A stretch of DNA of 50,976 bases, taken from positions 1-50,976 of the forward strand of contig CALLWB010000074.1 of assembly GCA_938016265.1 (NCBI GenBank), in the 5' to 3' direction. Positions within the stretch are counted from its first letter, which is position 1, and each line of letters opens with the position of its first letter. Positions 27,572-36,661 of this stretch are shown in pieces. This DNA is from an uncultured Saprospiraceae bacterium. Its GTDB lineage: Bacteria; Bacteroidota; Bacteroidia; Chitinophagales; Saprospiraceae. The position numbers were made by a program, and so were the translations under genes. Below the pieces are notes generated by a model. That model was not told the DNA's origin. It did no database searches and saw nothing but the letters and a program-made list of their open reading frames with translations.

Positions 27572-29860
27572 ATGAAAAATCGAATTTTTATTCTCCTTGC
27601 CCTTTTATTTTTACAAGTAGGTGTTGGGAGTGCACAAATAACAGAAGGATTTGAATCTCCAAATTGTCCAAATTATTCCAGGGCATTTTTTGTTGGTTGT
27701 GTAAACAACTGGATTAACACATCGGGTACTGCTGACACCAGATCCGTCTTTGCGGGAGTCCCAACACCTCCTGAAGGTGCACGATATGCTCATATGTATT
27801 CTAAATATAAATGGTCATCAACTTGCCCCACATTTGAAAGAGGAGAAACCGTTGCTCTAAATGAGCAATTTCAAGCGGGAACTTCCTACACTTTAGATTA
27901 TCAAGTATTCTGGAGAAGTGGCTCTGGCCAATGCCATCGATTTGCTGTTGAATGGTTTTTGACCGATGGGTTAGTCAATCAGGCAGGAGGCAATGGCTGC
28001 CACCCAAATGAGGTCATACCACCTGTTCAATCAACTGATCAGCTTATCAGTTCATTCCCTGTGGTTGGAGGGCTTAGTGCCTGGGAATCCAGAAGCGTTA
28101 CGTTTACCCCTACCAGCAATTACAGTCAGCTATGGTGCCGCCCTAAGGTTACCTTAAATCAAGGTTGTGCTCCAAACAGTGAAGCGACTCACCATATTTT
28201 TATAGACGACTTTCAGCTGACCACCAACACTTGTCAAAATAGCGCGACTTCTGCTGTTTGGCCACAAGACTGTATTTTGGCAGATGCTGATTTTAGTGGA
28301 AATATCAGCTTATGTCCCGGAGCAACAGTAGTTGGTGTAGGACTACAGTTTTTACAGGACAATGCATTAGTTGGTTCTACGATACCTGTTGATGATTTCG
28401 ATCAAACATCCTGGAGCATAGATCTGACGCTGTCTGGTGATTTGGTTGAAATAAACGGGATGGAGTATGGAGCGTCGTATGACATGCGACCTTTTTTCAT
28501 TCTTTCTGATGGTACGATTTTCATAGCGGACCAAGTAAACCCGGGCCTCAACGATGATCTCACCCTAGGAGATGTATCTAATCCTGAAGTAACAGTAAAT
28601 ACAAACCCTAATTCACCATTTCCACAGATGAGTCAATTTTGTGATGATGATCCTATCTGGTTTTATGGTATGGAAGACCTCATAAGCGATAGATACCACC
28701 CTAGCCTAAAAGGACGGCCTATTGGCTGGACAAATTGGACCTGGGAAGGACATCTTCCAGTATTCGACCCTTTTGGTGACGACACCGGAGACTTGAGAAC
28801 AATGTTTACCATCCTCCAATCCGGCTGGGAATATGAGTTTATCGTAGGTACTTCCAATCCCGCCGAATGTAGGGCTTGGTCAAGAACTAGTGTTTTCTTT
28901 GAAGTGGTCGATTGCAGTGCATGTGTTAACATTCAGCACGTTCCAAATTTCACTACTTCAATCAGCGGAAATACAGTTACTTTGACAGACAATTCTTCGT
29001 CCAATTCAAGCAACAATCCACAGGTACGTATTCAGTGGGGAGAAAATGGCAATGGAACTTCAATTCCACTAGGAGGATCAGCTAGTTATACTTATTCACA
29101 GCCAGGTCCTTATGAGATCTGTTTGTCGGTTGTTTCCAACGAAGGTGATGTAGAATGTTCAGAAACTGTTTGTTCTACGATTGTCATCCCAACAGGTATT
29201 ACTTGTGATGACGTTAATTTTCTCTTTTCGATGCAAGATTTCCTGTGCAGCATAGTAGCACAGGTTTTTGTAACCGACCCCTCCATCACCATCCTTAATG
29301 TAAATTGGCAATGGGCACCAGGAATTTTTACTCAGGGACAATCTACTGCATTTCAATATACATTTACACCACCTGATTTCATTATTGTTCGGGTGAGGGT
29401 TAGACTACCAGATGGTACCATTTGCGACCTACAACAAATCCAACCGATTTGTATGCCAAATTGTAAACTACAACCTGGCTGTCTTTCTAATTCTGATAAA
29501 GCTGCGGCTAACAATAATTGGGATAAGGCATGGACAAATGAAGGAACAACACCATCGTTTACCAATCTTGACCAACTCGAAAACGCCATTGAAATACAAA
29601 GCGATGAGCAAGTTACTATCACTGCCTATCCGGTTCCTACAAGTCATTCTATCACTTTTGATATTGTGTCTATAGATGGCCAACCAGGTACGATCAACTT
29701 GTATGATTTGAATGGCAAATTATTGAAACAAACGTCCATCAATGGACAGAGATCAGTAGAAGTAGATTTATCTGAAATTGCGCCTGGGATCTATTTTTAC
29801 AACTTCCAACAGCAAAACAACCAACCAACAGGTATGCAAAAACTGGTTATTGTTCGATAG
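27572..29860 (+). CDS. secreted PKD-domain protein with type A T9SS sorting tail
   Basis: This 762-residue protein has a signal peptide (MKNRIFILLALLFLQVGVGSAQ). The first 220 residues resemble a jelly-roll adhesion domain (ITEGFESPNCPNY, IFIDDFQL). The middle has no clear family and several Cys. A PKD-like domain sits at about 455-545 (TDNSSSNSSNNPQVRIQWGE, YTYSQPGPYEICLSV). From about 685 the type A sorting domain appears (YPVPTSHSITFDI, NLYDLNGKLLKQ, LSEIAPGIYFYNF, KLVIVR), which directs export by T9SS and is normally cleaved. It has its own strong terminator. The role is probably surface or extracellular binding; the ligand is unknown. Confidence 0.85.
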   Translation: MKNRIFILLALLFLQVGVGSAQITEGFESPNCPNYSRAFFVGCVNNWINTSGTADTRSVFAGVPTPPEGARYAHMYSKYKWSSTCPTFERGETVALNEQFQAGTSYTLDYQVFWRSGSGQCHRFAVEWFLTDGLVNQAGGNGCHPNEVIPPVQSTDQLISSFPVVGGLSAWESRSVTFTPTSNYSQLWCRPKVTLNQGCAPNSEATHHIFIDDFQLTTNTCQNSATSAVWPQDCILADADFSGNISLCPGATVVGVGLQFLQDNALVGSTIPVDDFDQTSWSIDLTLSGDLVEINGMEYGASYDMRPFFILSDGTIFIADQVNPGLNDDLTLGDVSNPEVTVNTNPNSPFPQMSQFCDDDPIWFYGMEDLISDRYHPSLKGRPIGWTNWTWEGHLPVFDPFGDDTGDLRTMFTILQSGWEYEFIVGTSNPAECRAWSRTSVFFEVVDCSACVNIQHVPNFTTSISGNTVTLTDNSSSNSSNNPQVRIQWGENGNGTSIPLGGSASYTYSQPGPYEICLSVVSNEGDVECSETVCSTIVIPTGITCDDVNFLFSMQDFLCSIVAQVFVTDPSITILNVNWQWAPGIFTQGQSTAFQYTFTPPDFIIVRVRVRLPDGTICDLQQIQPICMPNCKLQPGCLSNSDKAAANNNWDKAWTNEGTTPSFTNLDQLENAIEIQSDEQVTITAYPVPTSHSITFDIVSIDGQPGTINLYDLNGKLLKQTSINGQRSVEVDLSEIAPGIYFYNFQQQNNQPTGMQKLVIVR

Positions 29861-29886
29861 TTATTGTTGATATTAGTAATGGCTAG

Positions 29887-29926
29887 AAAGTAGGCGGAAA
29901 CTTGTTTTTCGCCTACTTTTTTTTGT
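29887..29926 (+). terminator. rho-independent terminator after T9SS cargo gene
   Basis: AAAGTAGGCG (29887-29896) pairs with CGCCTACTTT (29910-29919), followed by a run of T. It lies 26 bases after the stop and could also serve the small gene converging from the other side. Confidence 0.9.
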
Positions 29927-29934
29927 TGTAGGAT

Positions 29935-30156
29935 CTAAGTATCAAACCTCTTTAAATACTTCTCCATGGATTTTTTGTCTTCGAAGAAGATTTTTTCATC
30001 TATCCCCCGATCTTTGACGATCTCTACTTCGAACCCCTTTTTTAATTTTTTGACGGAGTAAAAACCTTGATGGGTGTACTTGGAAAAATCTGGTTTATTT
30101 TCATCGTAGTATTGTTTGATGCCTCCTTTTCTTTGATGTGGTTTTTTCTTTGCCAT
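29935..30156 (-). CDS. small basic hypothetical protein
   Basis: This 73-residue lysine-rich protein starts MAKKKPHQRKGGIKQYYDE. The ATG at 30156 was chosen because the 44 residues upstream in the same frame (from 30288) are low in coding character. The charged, compact sequence (IVKDRGIDEKIFFEDKKSME) looks like a real protein. I recognise no family. The basic N-terminus could bind nucleic acid, which is inference only. Confidence 0.6.
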   Translation of the reverse strand: MAKKKPHQRKGGIKQYYDENKPDFSKYTHQGFYSVKKLKKGFEVEIVKDRGIDEKIFFEDKKSMEKYLKRFDT

Positions 30157-30299
30157 TTGTGAGGTGTTTTTTATAGTTAATCTTGGTGGTTTACTGATGT
30201 AACATAAGTGTAGTATGTTTAGTTTCATGGATAAAAAAATTCTGTTTTTACAGCGTGCTTGTACCGGCAACCAACTAATTATATACACATGCCTTCTTT

Positions 30300-30425
30300 A
30301 TGTTTACTAATTGCCGTCCAGGGACAACCCAGGCAGGATTCATAATAAAAAAAGAAAACACCTACCTCCTACACCTGGACATCGCTGGATTCAACCAGCC
30401 CATTCCACTCCAAGTGGCAAAATAA
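30300..30425 (+). CDS. possible short ORF or gene fragment
   Basis: A 41-codon frame starts at the ATG at 30300 and ends at the stop at 30423. The translation contains GFIIKKENTYLLHLDIAGFN, which looks like beta-strand protein sequence. There is no promoter or ribosome site evidence and no family. It could be a fragment of a decayed gene. Confidence 0.2.
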   Translation: MFTNCRPGTTQAGFIIKKENTYLLHLDIAGFNQPIPLQVAK

Positions 30426-30469
30426 CCTAAACCTAAATACCGACAACCCCTCGCTCAACAATTTCCAAA

Positions 30470-30501
30470 CATTTCCTAAAACTAGGAAATTTCCTGAAAT
30501 T
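30470..30501. promoter_or_regulatory. palindrome cluster, operator candidate
   Basis: ATTTCCT and AGGAAAT form a dyad over a 6-nt gap (starting near 30471), and AGGAAATTTCCT at 30484-30495 is a perfect 12-bp palindrome that shares one arm with it. GAAATTTC repeats the core again just after. It lies about 120 bp before the ATG at 30622. Confidence 0.35.
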
Positions 30502-30621
30502 TCTTGCAAGTAGGCTAAACTTCCCCCACCTTTATACTATCAATTACGGAGTTCACAATTACGCTCCCTTGTTGATCGGATTTTTTAAACTACTAACAAC
30601 AATCAATTAAAATCATTAGTC

Positions 30622-32133
30622 ATGAAAAAATTATTTCCTCTTATTTATTTACTAGCAATTTCTATTAGTTTATTTAGCCAGCGAACGATAGATATAAACG
30701 GTACAGAAATTTCTATTGAAGACTTCAGAAAACAACTAAAAAACGGCAATATCCTAGGGCTGCAAACAGGCACTTTGGAAATTACTGAGGAACAAGGAGG
30801 TGCAGACCAACAATCTTACTCAAGTCGTTCTGGATCCGAGCAACTCCTCCGAATACTCAGAAATCGATATGATACAGTATCAGGAACGTGGCAACAAAGT
30901 TCAAAAGATGAAATAGAAACAACCGCTTTGAAAAAAATCGAGGCCGTAAATGGCTTTTATTGGAATAATCAAATTTGGAACCCTTCATATAATTACCAAT
31001 ACGATTACGATCAGGAAGGGAGAATTGTTAAAACTGTTTTTTTAGGTTTTAATTCTTCTACAAATCTAATTGAACCAATTAGAAAAGAGGAAAGAGCTTA
31101 TGATGTCCATGGAAATATTGCGGCAGTTTCTCATTATGATTGGAACACCTCCACTACTTTATGGGAAAAAAATATCAAGAACTTGACCACTTACACTGCT
31201 TCTGGTGTTTTAGTCGAGTCTATAACTCAAACAGGAGATCCTGGTTCAGGTCAATGGGTAAATGCTTCAAGGTACGAAGCCTTCTTCAACACCAACGAAG
31301 AAATCAACTATACAATTAGACAGTCCTGGGAAAATGGAATCTGGGTAAACGATAAAATAACAACCTATACTTACAATGCCGATAACCAACTAATACAAAA
31401 TATTACCTCTGATGCTATATCAGGAGTTGATATACAAAGGAGGTTCTATCAGTATGATATTGATGGGAATATGATTGAATATCTGAACCAGAAAATGAAC
31501 AGTACCAACCAATGGGAAGATTCTTTTAAGTACAATGCTAGCTTCGACAATTATGGAAACGAAACGGAATACATTATTTACAGCTGGACAAATGGAATAC
31601 TGAATTTTGGCGTAAAGGTGGAACCTCAATTTGATCAATTTGGAAATCAAATAGAAAAAGTTGACTACGATTTTGATATTCTTACAAACGATTGGATTGA
31701 ATATTATAAGTGGGAAACAGTTGTAGACACCAACACTCCGATCACTGAAATCAGCCCCACAAACTATTATCCGTATTTGATAAACAATAAAATGCTTAAA
31801 ATTTATGGATCGAATTGGGACAAGGATGCTAATGATTGGATACCAATAAGTGAAGATATATACGAATATCAAACTACGACAAGCAACGAAAATTTGAACG
31901 TCGACCAACTTGCTCTTTATCCGAACCCTGCAGCTGATTATTTTGTAATAGACGCAAACCTTACACAGGAAACAACTCTGCACATCTTTAGTACCCTAGG
32001 ACAACAAGTTGCCGAAACAACAATATCCAACGGCCAACAAATAGACGTCAGTATGCTAAACAACGGCACTTACCTCTGCCGACTGCAAGCAGATGGCCAG
32101 CAGCACAGCGGGAAGTTTGTCGTTCAACGATAA
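30622..32133 (+). CDS. secreted YD/RHS-like repeat protein with type A T9SS sorting tail
   Basis: This 503-residue protein has a signal peptide (MKKLFPLIYLLAISISLFSQ). Residues about 120-400 hold loose repeats of 30-40 residues built on YDYDQEGRIVKT, YNADNQLIQNI and YDIDGNMIEYL motifs with Trp-rich partners. They resemble YD/RHS-type beta-strand repeats. The last 75 residues are a type A T9SS sorting domain (LALYPNPAADYFVIDANL, STLGQQVAETT, LNNGTYLCRL, KFVVQR). It should be exported and then cleaved. The next gene also uses YD-like repeats but has no signal peptide. Confidence 0.83.
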   Translation: MKKLFPLIYLLAISISLFSQRTIDINGTEISIEDFRKQLKNGNILGLQTGTLEITEEQGGADQQSYSSRSGSEQLLRILRNRYDTVSGTWQQSSKDEIETTALKKIEAVNGFYWNNQIWNPSYNYQYDYDQEGRIVKTVFLGFNSSTNLIEPIRKEERAYDVHGNIAAVSHYDWNTSTTLWEKNIKNLTTYTASGVLVESITQTGDPGSGQWVNASRYEAFFNTNEEINYTIRQSWENGIWVNDKITTYTYNADNQLIQNITSDAISGVDIQRRFYQYDIDGNMIEYLNQKMNSTNQWEDSFKYNASFDNYGNETEYIIYSWTNGILNFGVKVEPQFDQFGNQIEKVDYDFDILTNDWIEYYKWETVVDTNTPITEISPTNYYPYLINNKMLKIYGSNWDKDANDWIPISEDIYEYQTTTSNENLNVDQLALYPNPAADYFVIDANLTQETTLHIFSTLGQQVAETTISNGQQIDVSMLNNGTYLCRLQADGQQHSGKFVVQR

Positions 32134-32173
32134 TTTGCAGCGTAGACATTATATAAACAGGAATGCAAATAGA

Positions 32174-32215
32174 TAGCCGGACCATCCCCAAAATATAGGT
32201 CCGGTTATTTTATTT
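32174..32215 (+). terminator. rho-independent terminator
   Basis: TAGCCGGACC (32174-32183) pairs with GGTCCGGTTA (32198-32207) with one G-T, followed by a T-rich tract. It separates the secreted YD-like gene from the next gene. Confidence 0.85.
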
Positions 32216-32345
32216 ATATCAACAAAATAAAGGTTTTCATCAAATATCACATGCTTTCTAATAACCACGGCGCACCAATGATTTTCTAGGATAAATTCCC
32301 AAAAAAAATTATCCGAAAGTATTGAAATATAAGTACCTTCATTAC

Positions 32346-33200
32346 ATGAAAAAGATAAAGACCAACAAAGTTACCCAGCGCATTGTCGATTTTGAAAACA
32401 GTACTACTGAATCTCTACTTAGAATAAGTGAATACAACCAAGAAGGCCTGTTGATCAAAGAAACAGATTATGATGAAAATGATAAAGTAGCTACAATTAC
32501 CACCAACACTTATTCTAGCGAAAACTTGCTTGTTGAGTGTTCAACAGAATACGTCCAGGAAAAAGCAACGCAGCGCACAGTAAACACTTATGAAGGAAAA
32601 TTGCTGGTCAAAAAAGAGGAGTTTCAAGTAGGAGAAAACGCCATCATCACAGAATATGTCTACAACGACAAGGGGCAACTCACGGAAGAACTTGAAAATG
32701 ATACGGATGGAAACTTGTTGCGCACCCTCGAAATTGACAACAACACCAGAGTAAGAATAGAAAGTTACTATGAAGAAGAAGGCTTGATCGGGGCAAGAAT
32801 GATCACACTTTTCGATGAACACGGAAACACTACGAAAGTAACTGAGGACGACGACTACATCACCACCTACACTTACGACGACCAAAACAAACTGAAAAAC
32901 GTAACCATTAAAGAAGAGGGGAAAATCACGTTAAATGAAGACTACTTTTACAATGAAGAAGGGCTGGAAATACGAAGTTTAGGAGTCGACCACAATGTAG
33001 ACACCACCATAGAAATACTCCGCGTCTTCAACGAAAACAAACAACTAGTAAAAGAAGAACAATTCTCCAATACCGAACTCCACTTGTTGTTCGAAAACAA
33101 ATACAACGAACAAGGTCACCTCATTCACGAAAAGAAATCAGAATTTGATCAGGGACAACAAGCCACCACCGAGTTTACCTACGATATCGAATATTACTAG
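32346..33200 (+). CDS. YD-like repeat protein without signal peptide
   Basis: This protein has 284 residues from the ATG at 32346 (MKKIKTNKVTQRIVDF); the frame opens eight codons earlier with no added features. It is made of tandem 20-25 residue units such as YNDKGQLTEELENDTDGNL, FDEHGNTTKVTEDDD and YDDQNKLKNVTI, typical YD/RHS-type turns. It is very acidic. It has no signal peptide, sorting tail or RHS core-domain motif, so it is predicted to be cytoplasmic. It is not a complete RHS toxin. Function is unknown. Confidence 0.75.
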   Translation: MKKIKTNKVTQRIVDFENSTTESLLRISEYNQEGLLIKETDYDENDKVATITTNTYSSENLLVECSTEYVQEKATQRTVNTYEGKLLVKKEEFQVGENAIITEYVYNDKGQLTEELENDTDGNLLRTLEIDNNTRVRIESYYEEEGLIGARMITLFDEHGNTTKVTEDDDYITTYTYDDQNKLKNVTIKEEGKITLNEDYFYNEEGLEIRSLGVDHNVDTTIEILRVFNENKQLVKEEQFSNTELHLLFENKYNEQGHLIHEKKSEFDQGQQATTEFTYDIEYY

Positions 33201-33227
33201 CCCAAAATCAAACCGCCTTCCAGGAAA

Positions 33228-35363
33228 TTAACCCGGCGTTTCATTCAAAACAGATAAGAACGGCTGTCGGTAGAATCGTTTTTTTGTTGCAGCAAATAAC
33301 GCATTGGCTACTGCACCGCCTGCTGGTGGTAAAGTCGGTTCGCCCAAACCAGTCGGGTCATTCGTACTTTCAATAAAATGGACCTCTATCTCTGGAGTTT
33401 CCGACATTCGAATTAGTCGATATTGATGGTAGTTGGTCGATTGCGTTTGGCCATCTTCAAAACGGAAATCACCGTACATCGCATGCCCAATTCCGTCCAC
33501 AATCCCGCCTTCTATTTGATTGATGGCAGCAATTGGGTTGATCACAATCCCACAGTCCACTACACAGATTATTTTTTTGACAACAGGAACGTCATTTTCC
33601 ATCTCCACCTCCGCCACTTCCGCCACATAAGTATTGTGAGAAAAATACGCGCAAAATCCTTGATGAACACCCGACTTTGCCTTTCCCCAATCAGCAACTT
33701 CTGCAGCTCGTTTTATAACACCTGCATATTTGTCTACCTCATAATTATGCTCCTCACCGACTGGCTGAGTCTTTGTTTTTTCTAGGAGCTCCAACCGCAA
33801 TTGGACGGCATCTTTTCCTAGTTTTTGTGCTAATTCGTCGAGAAACGCTTGTTCAGCGAAAGCTAGAAAATTAGCATACGGGGCACGCCAGGCGCCAGTC
33901 GTGATATTGCTCTCAATTTTATGGCAATCCACTCGATAATTGGGGATTGCCCCGCAAGGAAAGTTGCCTGGCATTGTACCAAACATTTCTCCATTAAAAC
34001 AAGCTTCTGTAAGGTGGTAAGCGGTAATCTCGCCGTCCTTGATCCCAACCTTAAACCGATAGGCAGATGCCGGACGATAAGTCCCTGCCAACATATCATC
34101 TTCTCTGGAAAACACCAATTTGACGGGTTTCTTGGCAAGGCTTGAAATCTCTGCAGCTTCAAGGGCAAAATCTCCGTACAACCGACGGCCAAATCCCCCA
34201 CCCATTCTTGTCATAGCGATAGATACTTTTTCCTTGTCGATTTCCAACAATTTTGCGATTCGGCTCTGGGTCCACTCTGGAGTTTGTATGGGGCCGACCA
34301 TTCTAGCCCCTTCTGCCGTGACGTCTGCAAAGAAATTCATGGGTTCCATGCAAGCGTGCGGCAAAAATGGTGCTTCGTAAGTTCGATCAATGATTTCGTC
34401 AGATTCGGCGAAAGCCTTATCCACATTACCGTCTACCCGTCGTGGCTTTTTTGATTTTTTCTGAAGATGTTCTACCAATGTCTTGGAATGGTAAGCAGAC
34501 GACTCGGCCTTTTCTTTCTGGGCCCAAACAGCTTTCAAGGCCTTTTTTCCTTTCATGGCTGTCCAGGTATTTGTTGCTAACACGGCTACCTTGTCTCCAA
34601 ACTTGATGACATCTGTTACGCCATTTACCTTTCTTGCTTCGGTGTCATCCACACTTTCCAGTACTTGCCCAAAAGCCGGCGGCCGAAGCGCTACCGCATA
34701 AGCCATACCTTCTTCTTTATAGTCCATCCCAAACAATGACTTCCCAGTGAGGATTCCCTCCAGGTCTACATTCTTTTTGCTTTGGCCAATAATTCTAAAA
34801 TCTTTCGGGTCCTTGAGGGTAACTTTCTCTGGGACGGTTAGTTTGCTTGCTTCACTTGCCAGATCACCGTATCCGAGCGTTCTTCCATCTGTGTGCGTGA
34901 TGATTCCATCTTTTGTCGTACAATCACTAGCAGTGCATTCCCATTTTTTTGTGGCGGCCTCTACTAACATGTGACGTACGGTGGCTCCTGCCTTCCGCAA
35001 AGAATCCCACCCCTTGCGTATGGACTGACTGCCTCCAGCAACTTGGCGGGTGTACCATTCGGTGTTGAGCGGGGCTTGTTCGACGACTACATCCTTCCAG
35101 GCGACATCGAGTTCTTCCGCGATGATCATCGGCATGGAGGTTTTGATGTTTTGCCCTATCTCTGGATTGGGCGATAGGATGGTCACTAAGCCGGTTTCTC
35201 CAATCTTCACAAAGGCATCAAAGCTGATCCATTCCTTAGGAAAAGCCTTCATAATTTCCTTGGGCACGGTGTCCGACTTACAGCCAACGATATTAAATCC
35301 AACCAGCATTCCACCTCCTGCAACACTTAGGACTTTGAGAAAATTTCTTCTATCTGTATTCAT
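33228..35363 (-). CDS. molybdopterin-binding subunit of a Mo-hydroxylase (isoquinoline 1-oxidoreductase beta-like)
   Basis: This 711-residue large subunit of the xanthine dehydrogenase/aldehyde oxidase superfamily, IorB-like subgroup, has a Tat signal (twin Arg at residues 5-6, RRNFLKVLSVAGGG), with Cys28 in a lipobox-like spot. The landmarks are MGGGFGRR near 383, GAWRAPYANFLAFAEQAF, VDCGIVINP, and GEPTLPPAGGAVANALF, in which Glu675 is the expected catalytic glutamate. The protein hydroxylates an N-heterocycle or aldehyde using water. The substrate cannot be told. The Fe-S subunit gene is directly upstream, and moaC and moaA lie next, supplying the cofactor. Confidence 0.93.
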   Translation of the reverse strand: MNTDRRNFLKVLSVAGGGMLVGFNIVGCKSDTVPKEIMKAFPKEWISFDAFVKIGETGLVTILSPNPEIGQNIKTSMPMIIAEELDVAWKDVVVEQAPLNTEWYTRQVAGGSQSIRKGWDSLRKAGATVRHMLVEAATKKWECTASDCTTKDGIITHTDGRTLGYGDLASEASKLTVPEKVTLKDPKDFRIIGQSKKNVDLEGILTGKSLFGMDYKEEGMAYAVALRPPAFGQVLESVDDTEARKVNGVTDVIKFGDKVAVLATNTWTAMKGKKALKAVWAQKEKAESSAYHSKTLVEHLQKKSKKPRRVDGNVDKAFAESDEIIDRTYEAPFLPHACMEPMNFFADVTAEGARMVGPIQTPEWTQSRIAKLLEIDKEKVSIAMTRMGGGFGRRLYGDFALEAAEISSLAKKPVKLVFSREDDMLAGTYRPASAYRFKVGIKDGEITAYHLTEACFNGEMFGTMPGNFPCGAIPNYRVDCHKIESNITTGAWRAPYANFLAFAEQAFLDELAQKLGKDAVQLRLELLEKTKTQPVGEEHNYEVDKYAGVIKRAAEVADWGKAKSGVHQGFCAYFSHNTYVAEVAEVEMENDVPVVKKIICVVDCGIVINPIAAINQIEGGIVDGIGHAMYGDFRFEDGQTQSTNYHQYRLIRMSETPEIEVHFIESTNDPTGLGEPTLPPAGGAVANALFAATKKRFYRQPFLSVLNETPG

Positions 35364-35450
35364 TGGTTAGTGGTTATTGAGATCTGGTAAATAGTTAATT
35401 GGGATTGGTTGATGGTTGATGGGCCTTTTTGTCAAGGTAAAGGGGCCGTT

Positions 35451-35909
35451 TTAGCTGTTTTTTGCAGCGGTTTTGATCGCGGCTTTGATTCGGACGTAGG
35501 TAGCGCAACGGCAGATATTCCCTTGCATAGCGGTGTCTATGTCCTTGTCGCTTGGGCTTTTGTTTTCTTTTAGTAATGCTGCTGCGCTCATGATCTGTCC
35601 GGCTTGGCAATATCCGCACTGAGGGACATCGTGTTCCCGCCAAGCCTCTTGCAAAGGATGGGTAGCCTCTGCAGACAATCCTTCAATAGTGGTTAGTTTC
35701 CCATCTTCGACTGATGATATTGGTACAGAGCAAGACCGAACTGCCACCCCATCCAAATGTACCGTGCAAGCACCACACTGGGCAATTCCACAACCATATT
35801 TAGTGCCTACCAAATTCAATTGATCTCGGAGTATCCACAAAACTGGCGTGTCGGGATCTGCCTTTATCTTTTGGGAGGTTCCGTTTATCATGACCGTATA
35901 TTCCTTCAT
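35451..35909 (-). CDS. 2Fe-2S subunit of Mo-hydroxylase (isoquinoline 1-oxidoreductase alpha-like)
   Basis: This 152-residue small subunit passes electrons from the Mo site. The plant-type ferredoxin cluster uses Cys40, Cys45, Cys48 and Cys60 ([11 protein letters not shown]). The second, helical cluster uses Cys98, Cys101, Cys133 and Cys135 ([17 protein letters not shown]). It has no signal peptide, so it would travel with the Tat-signalled large subunit. The large subunit begins 87 bp downstream, so both are one operon. No FAD subunit is present, as expected for the IorAB type. An electron acceptor gene is not in the window. Confidence 0.94.
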   Translation of the reverse strand: MKEYTVMINGTSQKIKADPDTPVLWILRDQLNLVGTKYGCGIAQCGACTVHLDGVAVRSCSVPISSVEDGKLTTIEGLSAEATHPLQEAWREHDVPQCGYCQAGQIMSAAALLKENKSPSDKDIDTAMQGNICRCATYVRIKAAIKTAAKNS

Positions 35910-36166
35910 ATCACTATTTTTTGTATACTGTTAAGGTAACAAATACCTAGGAGATATAGGCAGATGTGCATATTTTTAACTAATAATTAGGAGGTGAGGG
36001 TTCTGAAAACAATGACTTATGCGTCTACGACACAGAGTCAATTTTTGGATGGTCTAATTATACACAGGTGTGTATTTATATATTTTAATGCGCTGGTCTA
36101 TAATTTAAAGCCTTTTCCTGGCCTATCGCTTCTTCACGATAAACCTTTGCTTCTTAGCTTGCTCTG

Positions 36167-36646
36167 CTATCTAGAAAAATCAGACTTCCCTCCAGTTTTT
36201 TTGAGCAGTTTAGTCTCTTTGATAATAATGTCATGTGAAAAGGCCTTGCACATATCATAAATAGTCAACGCAGCAACAGTTGCTCCAGTCAATGCCTCCA
36301 TCTCCACGCCAGTTTTAGCAGTGATCTTCGTAGTACAAGTGATCGCCACTGCTCTATTTTCCGTTATCGAAATGTCAATTTTACAATCATCAAGCCCTAG
36401 CGGATGGCAAAGAGGAATCAGCTCACTAGTCTTTTTGGAAGCCATAATGCCTGCAATGATTGCGGTTTGAAAAACAGGCCCCTTTTTGGTTTGAATATCC
36501 TCGTTTTCCAACAAATCCATGATCTCCGCTCCTAGTACTACAATACTCTGTGCAACAGCAACTCTAGGAGTTATTTTCTTTTGACCAACATCCACCATAT
36601 TCGGATTGCCCGATCGATCAATATGTGTAAATTCTTTTTTTTCCAT
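36167..36646 (-). CDS. moaC: cyclic pyranopterin monophosphate synthase
   Basis: MoaC converts the MoaA product (3',8-cyclo-GTP) to cyclic pyranopterin monophosphate in molybdenum cofactor synthesis. The 159-residue length is standard. Motifs are KKTSELIPLCHPL at 71-83, GVEMEALTGATVAAL, and YDMCKAF, in which Asp131 and Lys134 match the Asp128/Lys131 pair of the E. coli enzyme. It follows moaA by 15 bp, so the two are one operon, and the Mo-hydroxylase lies just beyond. Confidence 0.97.
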   Translation of the reverse strand: MEKKEFTHIDRSGNPNMVDVGQKKITPRVAVAQSIVVLGAEIMDLLENEDIQTKKGPVFQTAIIAGIMASKKTSELIPLCHPLGLDDCKIDISITENRAVAITCTTKITAKTGVEMEALTGATVAALTIYDMCKAFSHDIIIKETKLLKKTGGKSDFSR

Positions 36647-36661
36647 AATATGAATTGAATG

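Larger units (their letters stand above)
30157..30621. other. intergenic region with a possible 41-codon ORF and palindromes
   Basis: It contains a short forward frame (30300-30425) with protein-like composition and a dense group of dyads around 30470-30500, including the perfect palindrome AGGAAATTTCCT at 30484-30495. No clear TAnnTTTG promoter is seen for the gene at 30622. Confidence 0.5.

Noticed and set aside
31420-31983. 187-codon reverse frame inside the secreted YD-like gene
   Set aside because: It is antisense to a gene with a clear signal peptide and sorting tail; its composition is what the complement of Tyr/Asn-rich codons gives.
32346-33200. RHS/YD polymorphic toxin
   Set aside because: There is no RHS core-associated motif, no toxin tip, no immunity gene and no export signal; only the repeat style is similar.
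35985-36260. Forward frame after a strong AGGAGGTGAG sequence
   Set aside because: The frame overlaps the end of moaC, has no protein-like pattern, and Bacteroidota rarely rely on Shine-Dalgarno sites. I take it as chance.
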